Origin: an uncultured Lachnospiraceae bacterium
Lineage (GTDB): Bacteria > Bacillota_A > Clostridia > Lachnospirales > Lachnospiraceae
Length of the DNA: 5,214 bases
Direction of reading: 5' to 3'
Assembly (NCBI GenBank): GCA_902795985.1
Contig: CADBNG010000059.1
Location: forward strand, 1 to 5,214
The position numbers and the translations under genes were made by a program. Shown here in pieces: positions 1-5,214 of this stretch. Below the pieces are notes generated by a model. That model searched no databases, was not told the DNA's origin, and was given only the letters and a program-made list of their open reading frames with translations. The stretch's first letter is position 1. Each line of letters begins with the position of its first letter.

Positions 1-582
1 GGAAGAGCGCTCGACTTTATCGACTATTTCCGGTATGTGGACAAAACGGTCCAGCTGCCGAACCGGGCCAGATGCGACGCGTATATCGACGAATGCTCCG
101 GCAGGGCCCTTGATGAGAATTTCTCCTGTCTGGTATTGAAGATGGATTCTCTGGGCAGTCTGTCGAGCGCATACGGGCGTGAGACCGGCGATGAAGTGCT
201 GAAGAGTTTTGCGATGATCCTGAAGAGCTTCGGCGACCTGTATGGATTTACGGGTTATAACGGCAGCGGCATTTTCTACGCTTTCTACCCGAATTGTTCG
301 TCCGAAAAGCTGGATGTCATTCTTGAAGCGATCAAAAGCCAGGTCGCGAAATACAACAACCTGAATCCGGAATACGGGATCCGGTACAGCTTCGGCAAAG
401 CGGTTTCAAGCTCAGACAGCGTCTTTGAGATCCGGGAACTGCTTCGGCTTGCCATACAAAGAATGCATTCGGGACCGTCTGCTGCCGGTTCCGGGATCGC
501 TTCCGGTGAAAACGGGACGGAGGACGCGCAGAGTGATCCTGCAGAGGTGAAAATCACGGAGAAAGGCAGTGACACAGAATAA
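1..582 (+). CDS. Degenerate GGDEF-domain protein, 3' part (5' end cut by window)
   Basis: The reading frame is open from base 1 to the TAA at 580-582, so this is the C-terminal part of a longer protein. The GTG at 37 lies inside the conserved region and is not a credible start. Residues here are counted from that GTG. The GGDEF fold shows in order: LPNR (7-10), the KMD strand with the first metal-type Asp (D37), AYGRETGDEVL (45-55, matching the family's yGhxxGDxxL), then a GGDEF-loop position reading GSGIF (76-80, bases 262-276). The catalytic Glu position is Ile, the family Asn before the yGh motif is Ser, and the upstream RxxD inhibitory-site position reads DLYG. Diguanylate cyclase activity is therefore very unlikely. 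After about residue 145 comes a Ser/Gly/Glu/Asp-rich tail that looks disordered. The gene overlaps the Wzy-like gene by 14 bases. The family call is fairly firm. A regulatory, ligand-sensing or scaffolding role for glycan synthesis is inference, and any N-terminal sensor or membrane domain is outside the window. Confidence 0.8.
   Translation, partial: GRALDFIDYFRYVDKTVQLPNRARCDAYIDECSGRALDENFSCLVLKMDSLGSLSSAYGRETGDEVLKSFAMILKSFGDLYGFTGYNGSGIFYAFYPNCSSEKLDVILEAIKSQVAKYNNLNPEYGIRYSFGKAVSSSDSVFEIRELLRLAIQRMHSGPSAAGSGIASGENGTEDAQSDPAEVKITEKGSDTE
558..571 (+). promoter_or_regulatory. Ribosome binding site and GTG start of the Wzy-like gene
   Basis: GGAG at 558-561 lies 7 bases before the GTG at 569-571, within the last codons of the preceding gene. 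The next in-frame ATG (614) has GGAG only one base upstream (609-612), which is too close. The GTG is therefore the better start. The arrangement predicts translational coupling between the GGDEF-like gene and the polymerase gene. Confidence 0.6.
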
Positions 583-1948
583 TCTCCTGAATACAGGCGT
601 GAACAGCTGGAGAATGCAGGAATCACGGAAAGAGTGTCCGGCTTTTATCCTGATTCTTGTCATTGTCTGCACCCTTCTCGCCGGTCTCGGAGACTGGAAG
701 GTCCTCAATAATGCGTATGGGGGACTGCCTAAGGCCGTCGTGCTGGGGACGATCGTCTGCGCTTTCCTGAATTTCCTTGTGGCCGCTGATTTCGCAAAGC
801 TCAAAAAGGCCATGAGCTATTTTCCCATATTCCTGATCCCCATCGCCGCCTATACCGTGATCAGCATGTACATATGGATCACGAATTTCTCCCAGGCGGG
901 GTCGATCGGCAGGGCAGGGGAGAAGATCCTGTTTCAGCTGATCGCCATCATCTATGTCGTCTTCATGTGCTATCTGCTGGAAGACAGGGCGATCAATTAT
1001 CTGTTCTTCTGTATGTGCGCCACTAACGCCGCGATCATGCTGCTGGAAATGCCAAAGTATGGGATCGCGGAAAGCATTTCTTCCGTTGTAACGTGCATCG
1101 TTACCTTCGGAACCGCGGAAGGGTTTGTGCGGGCGCTGGAGATTCATGACATCACCTTTCTGTTCGGACAGTTCTTTATTTACTATATGATGTTTGCGCC
1201 GAGCAGTTCGAAGCAGGAAAAGCGAATACGGATCTGCGGCGTCATTCTTTCCGTTTTTTTTATTCTGGTGGGTCTGAAGCGCAGCGTTTTGCCGGCTGTC
1301 GTTCTCGTGTGTGTATTGGTTAAACTGCTCCGTTTTCTCCGAAAACCGGGGAAGGTCATTATGGCGGCAGGAATCGCCCTGGCCCTGTTTTTCTGGGTCT
1401 ATCTCTATCTTTCGAGGTCCGGTATCCTGGTGGCCTTTCTGGAGTCGCTGGGGGTCGACATGATGGGCCGCGACGTACTGTGGAGCCTGCCGAATGATTA
1501 CTATGAACTGTCGCTTTTCTGGAAGGGGCTGGGTTTTGAAAGCGTGACCGATCTGGTAAACAGGTTTTATCAGGCAGGCCTTATCAACCGCCCGTATCCG
1601 CTGCACAATGATATTTTAAAGATTTTTATTGAACTGGGTGCGCTGGGTTTCATCCTGTGGGAAGGCATCCATTATATCCTGTATCCTGCTTACTGGATGA
1701 AGAAGCATGATACGCAGACCGGTATGCTGTATATGGCTGCTCTGCTCTATATGACAGTGACCTATCTGACGGATAACACCGCGTTCTATTTCTGGAGCAG
1801 CATCGGCCTCAGACTGCTTCCCATGAGTTACAGCTACCGGGTCCGCAAACCGGTAAAACAAAAGCAGTGGAAAGCGCCGACGCCGGAAGAAGCAGCAGAC
1901 GAGATCTGGTTTATTGAAATGCAGGGAAAGGCGAAAAATGCGGAATAA
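569..1948 (+). CDS. O-antigen ligase / Wzy-type polysaccharide polymerase-like membrane protein
   Basis: This 459-residue protein is very hydrophobic, with roughly eleven to thirteen membrane segments by eye. Examples lie near residues 24-41, 52-72, 83-104, 118-137, 142-160, 194-210, 220-255, 262-281, 349-372, 384-401 and 405-419. A large extracytoplasmic-type loop spans about 283-347. It and its edges hold the features I recognise from the O-antigen ligase/Wzy superfamily: GLKRS (235-239) at the end of a membrane helix, GRDVLW (300-305), GLGF (320-323), and PLHNDILKIFIELGALGF (344-361). The His and the Glu-x-Gly element in this last motif are typical of the family. Members join lipid-linked oligosaccharide units at the outer face of the membrane, either polymerising them or ligating them to an acceptor. 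The sequence does not say which. The charged C-terminal tail (about 424-459) is probably cytoplasmic. Length is normal for the family. The gene overlaps both neighbours (14 bases upstream, 11 downstream), which argues for co-translation with the GGDEF-like protein and the glycerophosphotransferase. The substrate is unknown. Wzy proteins diverge strongly, so the fold call is firmer than the exact role. Confidence 0.82.
   Translation: MTQNNLLNTGVNSWRMQESRKECPAFILILVIVCTLLAGLGDWKVLNNAYGGLPKAVVLGTIVCAFLNFLVAADFAKLKKAMSYFPIFLIPIAAYTVISMYIWITNFSQAGSIGRAGEKILFQLIAIIYVVFMCYLLEDRAINYLFFCMCATNAAIMLLEMPKYGIAESISSVVTCIVTFGTAEGFVRALEIHDITFLFGQFFIYYMMFAPSSSKQEKRIRICGVILSVFFILVGLKRSVLPAVVLVCVLVKLLRFLRKPGKVIMAAGIALALFFWVYLYLSRSGILVAFLESLGVDMMGRDVLWSLPNDYYELSLFWKGLGFESVTDLVNRFYQAGLINRPYPLHNDILKIFIELGALGFILWEGIHYILYPAYWMKKHDTQTGMLYMAALLYMTVTYLTDNTAFYFWSSIGLRLLPMSYSYRVRKPVKQKQWKAPTPEEAADEIWFIEMQGKAKNAE
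1923..1940 (+). promoter_or_regulatory. Ribosome binding site and ATG start of the glycerophosphotransferase gene
   Basis: AGGG (1923-1926) and AAAGG (1927-1931) precede the ATG at 1938-1940; AAAGG has a 6-base spacer. A TTG at 1914 in the same frame would add eight basic residues, but it is a rare start codon and has no good upstream site. The ATG is preferred. The signal lies inside the end of the polymerase gene. Confidence 0.6.
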
Positions 1949-3134
1949 GCTGAAGCGGCTGCCGGTATATCTGAAAAATGTGTTTCTTCTCGCGGTGCTC
2001 TGGCCCGTTGCTGCGGTGCTGCGAAAAACGAGCAAAACCTACCGCCACCTCTGGGTAGTGATGGAACGGGGATTTGACGCCAGGGATAACGCGTACTGGT
2101 TTTTCCGGTATTTAAGGGAACAGCAGCCGCAGATTAATTCATGCTATGTGATCGACAAAACCAGCCCGGATTATGAAAAGGTCGCGCGGCTTGGCAGGAC
2201 CGTATCCTGGAGATCGATCCGGCACTATCTGGCGTATCTGTCAGCCGACATGCTGATCAGTACCCACGTGCAGCCTGTTGCCCCGGATCTGATGGGCTAT
2301 TATCATCTGCGTGAAATCGGGATCCATCCGAGAGGAAAGGAGATCTTCCTGCAGCATGGGATTATCAAGGACGAAATGAAGTGGATGAGGTATCCCGCCC
2401 TGAAGGTCGATTTCTTTGCCAGCGGCGGAAAGCTGGAATATGATTACCTCGTGTCGGAATTCGGCTTTCCGGAAGGGGTCATTCAGTACACGGGGCTGTG
2501 CCGTTTTGACAACCTCATCCGGGGGAACAATCCATCCAATGAGATCCTTGTGATGCCGACCTGGCGCGGCTCGGATTATCCGCAGGGAGATCAGTTTTAT
2601 GAAACGGCTTTCTACCGGCAGTTTCAGTCCATGATGGATAATCCCTCCCTGCTCCGTCTCCTTGAGGAGCGGGATCTGAAACTGGTTTTTTATCCGCATA
2701 TTGAGCTGCAGAAAGAGCTGGATAAGTTCCGCTCGCCATCGGAGCGGATCATACTGGCAGGCTGGCGGGATTACGACGTACAGGACCTGCTGATGCGCTG
2801 CAGCCTGCTGATAACCGATTATTCCAGTGTGTTTTTCGATGTCGGATATATGGAAAAGCCGGTGATCTATTATCAGTTCGATATGGAGGAGTTCCGGAAA
2901 TTCCATTATCAGGAAGGCTACTTCTCCTATGAGGAGCACGGCTTCGGACCTGTCGTTGAAACGGAGGAAGCGCTGGTGGATGCCATAAAGGAATGCGTCG
3001 GGAATGATTTCCGGATGCAGAAGAAATATCTGGATCGTCTGGAAGCTTTTTACCCGGTCCGGGATGAACAGAACTGCGAACGGACGTACCGGATCCTTTT
3101 ACGAATGGACGGCGGAAACGGAGGGAAACGCTGA
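1938..3134 (+). CDS. CDP-glycerol glycerophosphotransferase family protein (TagB/TagF-like)
   Basis: This 398-residue protein has the full motif series of the CDP-glycerol:glycerophosphotransferase family (Pfam Glyphos_transf), counted from the ATG at 1938: LQHGIIK (138-144) with the conserved His-Gly, TGLCRFD (185-191), MPTWR (206-210), FYPH (251-254) with the second conserved His, TDYSSVFFD (293-301) and KPVIYYQFD (307-315). Family enzymes transfer glycerol-phosphate, and some relatives ribitol-phosphate, from a CDP-activated donor to a lipid-linked acceptor or growing chain on the cytoplasmic side of the membrane. A short hydrophobic stretch with basic flanks (about 15-28, preceded by K4, K6, R7 and K13) could hold it on the membrane. 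The length is close to that of single-domain members such as TagB and much shorter than two-domain TagF polymerases. It may add one or a few units rather than long chains, but length alone does not decide that. Its place between a Wzy-like polymerase and two glycosyltransferases suggests glycerol-phosphate-modified polysaccharide rather than classical wall teichoic acid. Donor and acceptor are not shown by the sequence. Confidence 0.88.
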   Translation: MRNKLKRLPVYLKNVFLLAVLWPVAAVLRKTSKTYRHLWVVMERGFDARDNAYWFFRYLREQQPQINSCYVIDKTSPDYEKVARLGRTVSWRSIRHYLAYLSADMLISTHVQPVAPDLMGYYHLREIGIHPRGKEIFLQHGIIKDEMKWMRYPALKVDFFASGGKLEYDYLVSEFGFPEGVIQYTGLCRFDNLIRGNNPSNEILVMPTWRGSDYPQGDQFYETAFYRQFQSMMDNPSLLRLLEERDLKLVFYPHIELQKELDKFRSPSERIILAGWRDYDVQDLLMRCSLLITDYSSVFFDVGYMEKPVIYYQFDMEEFRKFHYQEGYFSYEEHGFGPVVETEEALVDAIKECVGNDFRMQKKYLDRLEAFYPVRDEQNCERTYRILLRMDGGNGGKR

Positions 3135-3205
3135 ACCCTGCCGCGTGTCCGCCTGTTTGTGAAACGCTGCCATGATTCAAAAAGCAACAGGAGGGATGGG
3201 AAAAG
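3135..3205 (+). promoter_or_regulatory. 71-base intergenic gap with strong ribosome binding site for the EpsF-like gene
   Basis: AGGAGGG at 3189-3195 lies 10 bases before the ATG at 3206 and is the strongest Shine-Dalgarno site in the window. A perfect 6-base inverted repeat (CCTGTT 3152-3157 with AACAGG 3186-3191) would pair across a 28-base loop and cover the first bases of this site; this is weak but could be checked. I found no convincing -35/-10 pair. There is no GC-rich hairpin followed by a T run, so readthrough from the upstream genes is expected. Confidence 0.55.
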
Positions 3206-4321
3206 ATGCTTCGTGTGCTGCATTCTGTCAGTAATATGGCGCGTGCGGGAATCGAAACCATGCTGATGAATTATTACCGGGAGATCGACCGGAGCCGGAT
3301 CCAGTTTGACTTTCTGGCCAACAAACCGGTGCCCGGGGAATATGACGAGGAGATACGCTCCATGGGAGGGCGGGTTTTCGTCAGTCCCGGCCTCAACCCG
3401 CTGCATTTTCCGCGATATAAGCGGTTCATGGCGGACCTGCTGCGCGGCAATCCCGAGATAGGGATCATCCACGCGCATAACGAAGCCATGGGGTATTATC
3501 CGCTCAAAAGCGCCAAAGACGCGGGACTCCGGGTCCGGATCGCTCACGCGCATAACACGCAGATTATCCGCGATTACAAGTACCCGCTGAAAATGATCTG
3601 CAAGCAGCTCCTTCCCGGCGCGGCAACCGATTACTGGAGCTGCGGACGGGACGCGGGAATCTATTATTACGGAGAAAAGCGGTGGAACGCCTCCGGATTC
3701 ATGCTGCATAACGCGATCGATGTGTCCCGATTCGCGTTCCGGCAGGAAAAGCGCGACCGCCTGAGGCAGCTCCACGGTCTGGAAAACAGCTTTGTGATCG
3801 GCCATGTGGGCCGGTTCAATATTCAGAAAAATCACAGCCGTCTGCTGGATATCTTCGCGGAGGTCCTGAAGACTGTTCCCGATGCCCGCCTCGCCCTGAT
3901 CGGCGTAGGGGAACTGGAACAGTCTGTAGAAGAAAAAGCCCGGGCCATGGGGATTCAGGATAAGACACTCTTCCTGGGACAGATGGCCGACGTCAGCGAA
4001 TGGTATATGTCCATGGACTGCTTCGTGCTTCCTTCGCTGTTTGAGGGGCTTCCCGTGGTCGGCATCGAGGCGCAGGCAACCGGACTGCCGTGCGTTTTCT
4101 CCGACCGGGTTACGGATGAGGTGCTGCTTTCCCCGGGGGTGCGAAGAGTTTCCCTTCAGGCGGAAGATTCGGAATGGGCCCGGGAGATCCTGGCGGCAGG
4201 GCAGCCGGAAACGGAACGGGAAAAAGGAATCGATATTATCCGTCAGGCGGGGTATGACATTCATGTGGAAGCACGGAAGCTGCAGGAAATCTATCTGGAG
4301 ATGGCAGCCCGGACGCAGTGA
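3206..4321 (+). CDS. GT4-family glycosyltransferase, EpsF-like
   Basis: This 371-residue protein is a complete GT-B-fold, family 4 (GT1-type) retaining glycosyltransferase. The N-terminal half starts with a hydrophobic strand (LRVLHSV, 2-8) and the acceptor-side ARAGIET loop (12-18). It has DEEI and GGRV elements (47-57) and paired HAHN motifs (89-92 and 114-117), a pattern I recognise from EpsF-type exopolysaccharide enzymes. The C-terminal donor-binding half begins near GHVGRFNIQKNH (199-210), where R203 and K208 are the residues expected to contact the donor diphosphate. It carries the E-x7-E signature at E280 and E288 (SLFEGLPVVGIEAQ, 277-290). There is no signal peptide or membrane span, so it should act at the cytoplasmic face, adding a hexose or related sugar from a nucleotide-sugar donor to a lipid-linked intermediate. 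Donor, acceptor and linkage cannot be read from the sequence. The ATG start is well supported by AGGAGGG 10 bases upstream. The next glycosyltransferase gene follows within 9-18 bases. Confidence 0.9.
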   Translation: MLRVLHSVSNMARAGIETMLMNYYREIDRSRIQFDFLANKPVPGEYDEEIRSMGGRVFVSPGLNPLHFPRYKRFMADLLRGNPEIGIIHAHNEAMGYYPLKSAKDAGLRVRIAHAHNTQIIRDYKYPLKMICKQLLPGAATDYWSCGRDAGIYYYGEKRWNASGFMLHNAIDVSRFAFRQEKRDRLRQLHGLENSFVIGHVGRFNIQKNHSRLLDIFAEVLKTVPDARLALIGVGELEQSVEEKARAMGIQDKTLFLGQMADVSEWYMSMDCFVLPSLFEGLPVVGIEAQATGLPCVFSDRVTDEVLLSPGVRRVSLQAEDSEWAREILAAGQPETEREKGIDIIRQAGYDIHVEARKLQEIYLEMAARTQ

Positions 4322-4322
4322 A

Positions 4323-4342
4323 AGAAAGGGATGAAAAACGTG
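4323..4342 (+). promoter_or_regulatory. Ribosome binding site with two competing starts (ATG 4331, GTG 4340)
   Basis: AGAAAGGG (4323-4330) matches the anti-Shine-Dalgarno sequence well but abuts the ATG at 4331 with no spacer. The in-frame GTG at 4340 sits 9 bases beyond it, which is normal spacing. The GTG may be the real start, or both may be used; the proteins would differ by three residues. Confidence 0.5.
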
Positions 4343-5214
4343 CAGAAAAAAAAGAAACGGATCGCGATGATCGGACATAAATTTATCCCTTCCAGGGACG
4401 GCGGGGTAGAGGTCGTTGTCAGCAACCTTGCGCCGCATCTTGTGAAGACCGGATATGATGTGACCTGTTATAACCGGACGAATAAAGAGTTTAAAAAATT
4501 ACGGAAAAAAGGCGAACTGAGCAGGGAATACCAGGGAGTCCATCTGATCTGGACGCCCACCATTGACCGCCGCGGGCTGGCGGCCATGACTTCTTCGATC
4601 ATTGCGTCGGTGATGGTTTCCTTCCGCCGGTGTGATCTGGTGCACTTTCACACAGAGGGGCCGTGCATCCTTTGCTGGCTGCCGAAACTGATGGGCAAGA
4701 AGGTCGTGGTTACGGTTCACGGACTGGATCATATGCGCCAGAAATGGGGCCGGTTCGCTTCCTTTTATATCATGCAGGGCGAGAAAGCAGCCGTCCGGCA
4801 TGCCGACAGCATTATTGTCCTAAGTGAGGGCGTCCGCACGTATTTTCGCGAGAAATACGGACGGGAGACGGTGCTGATCTACAACGGTATCGACCCGGCC
4901 GAGGTCCGGCCGGCCCGTGAGATCACAGAGCAGTTTGACCTGACCTCCCGGGAATATATCCTGTTTCTGGGCCGCCTGGTGCCGGAGAAAGGCATTCATT
5001 ACCTCATCAAAGCCTATCAGCAGCTCCGGACGGACAAGAAACTGGTGATCGTCGGCGGCACTTCGGATACGAATGATTATGTGCAGCAGCTGTATGATAT
5101 GGCAGGGGATGATCCCTCCATTATCTTCACCGGTTTTCAGCAGGGAATTGTCATGGAGGAATTATACAGCAACGCCTATCTGTATGTGCTTCCCAGCGAT
5201 CTGGAGGGAATGCC
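4331..5214 (+). CDS. GT4-family glycosyltransferase, 5' part (3' end cut by window)
   Basis: An open frame runs from ATG 4331 to the window edge with no stop: 294 full codons plus two bases. The outermost start is given; GTG 4340 has better ribosome-binding-site spacing. It is a second GT-B-fold family 4 enzyme, clearly different from the preceding one. Its N-terminus reads IAMIGHK (11-17), then GGVEVVV (24-30) as the nucleotide- and acceptor-side loop, then VTCYNR (44-49). This opening resembles clostridial GT4 enzymes related to the DUF1972 rhamnosyltransferase-type group. Further motifs are VHFHTEGP (104-111), VTVHGLDH (127-134), ADSIIVLSEGV (158-168), YNGID (184-188), and GRLVPEKG (214-221) with the donor-phosphate R215 and K220. 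VLPSDLEGMP (286-295) carries the first Glu (E292) of the E-x7-E motif. The second Glu and the C-terminus, probably 70-100 residues, lie outside the window. No membrane span or signal peptide is seen, so it is predicted to be cytoplasmic and to act on the same lipid-linked glycan as its neighbour. Its sugar is unknown. Eight consecutive A bases occur in codons 6-8. Confidence 0.88.
   Translation, partial: MKNVQKKKKRIAMIGHKFIPSRDGGVEVVVSNLAPHLVKTGYDVTCYNRTNKEFKKLRKKGELSREYQGVHLIWTPTIDRRGLAAMTSSIIASVMVSFRRCDLVHFHTEGPCILCWLPKLMGKKVVVTVHGLDHMRQKWGRFASFYIMQGEKAAVRHADSIIVLSEGVRTYFREKYGRETVLIYNGIDPAEVRPAREITEQFDLTSREYILFLGRLVPEKGIHYLIKAYQQLRTDKKLVIVGGTSDTNDYVQQLYDMAGDDPSIIFTGFQQGIVMEELYSNAYLYVLPSDLEGM

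Noticed and set aside
37..39. GTG as the start of the GGDEF-like gene
   Set aside because: The frame is open upstream to base 1, and the GTG lies immediately before the conserved LPNR element, so a start here would cut into the domain.
623..1606. Minus-strand open frame of 327 codons opposite the polymerase gene
   Set aside because: It is His/Asp/Gln-rich with no domain, and is fully covered by a convincing membrane protein on the plus strand.
1914..1916. TTG as the start of the glycerophosphotransferase gene
   Set aside because: It is a rare start without a ribosome binding site. The ATG at 1938 has AAAGG at good spacing.
2241..2939. Minus-strand open frame opposite the glycerophosphotransferase gene
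   Set aside because: It is the shadow of a well-supported gene and has no independent motif.
3125..3169. Direct repeat GAAACGCTG at 3125-3133 and 3161-3169
   Set aside because: Only nine bases, two copies, one within coding sequence. It has no symmetry or known operator match, so chance is sufficient.
3135..3205. Internal promoter or terminator in the only sizeable gap
   Set aside because: TTGTGA at 3157-3162 has no TATAAT-like partner at proper spacing, and no hairpin with a following T run is present.
4041..4334. Plus-strand 97-codon frame inside the end of the EpsF-like gene
   Set aside because: It overlaps the conserved E-x7-E region of the real gene in another frame. Its Arg-rich translation is typical of an out-of-frame read.
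3050..4438. Long open frame on the minus strand (462 codons) opposite the EpsF-like gene
   Set aside because: It lies antisense to a gene with clear GT4 motifs. Its translation is rich in His, Pro and Arg with no recognisable domain. It is a mirror of codon bias.

Overview
The window looks like part of a surface-polysaccharide (capsule, exopolysaccharide or teichoic-acid-like glycan) gene cluster from a Gram-positive Firmicute. A Clostridia/Lachnospiraceae-type organism fits best. The reasons are the moderately GC-rich coding style, Shine-Dalgarno sites of the AGGAGG/AGAAAGG type, a CDP-glycerol glycerophosphotransferase-family enzyme, an EpsF-like glycosyltransferase, and a GGDEF-family gene attached to the cluster. 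The taxon is an inference from style and gene content; no marker gene is present.

Layout: all genes are on the + strand and almost every base is coding. (1) Positions 1-582 hold the 3' end of a gene whose visible part is a degenerate GGDEF domain followed by a short, low-complexity, acidic tail. (2) Positions 569-1948 encode a polytopic membrane protein of the O-antigen ligase/Wzy polymerase type; it starts with GTG inside the preceding gene. (3) Positions 1938-3134 encode a TagB/TagF-like glycerophosphotransferase whose ATG lies inside the end of the polymerase gene. (4) A 71-base gap (3135-3205) carries a strong ribosome binding site and no convincing promoter or terminator. (5) Positions 3206-4321 encode an EpsF-like GT4 glycosyltransferase. 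(6) From about 4331 to the window end, a second, different GT4 glycosyltransferase is open and cut by the window edge.

How they may work together: the two cytoplasmic GT4 enzymes would add sugars to a lipid-linked repeat unit. The glycerophosphotransferase would add glycerol-phosphate (or a related polyol-phosphate) to the glycan or build it into the chain. The Wzy-like protein would polymerise or ligate the exported units. The GGDEF-family protein has lost its catalytic signature and the canonical inhibitory-site motif. It overlaps the polymerase gene by 14 bases, so it is best read as a non-enzymatic regulatory or scaffold partner of the machinery. That role is inference. The two gene overlaps and the short gaps suggest one transcription unit with translational coupling at its start.

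The most unusual item is the pseudo-GGDEF gene fused by overlap to a Wzy/glycerophosphotransferase cassette. The rest is recognisable accessory glycan-synthesis content. I see no RNA genes, CRISPR arrays, insertion sequences or attachment sites.
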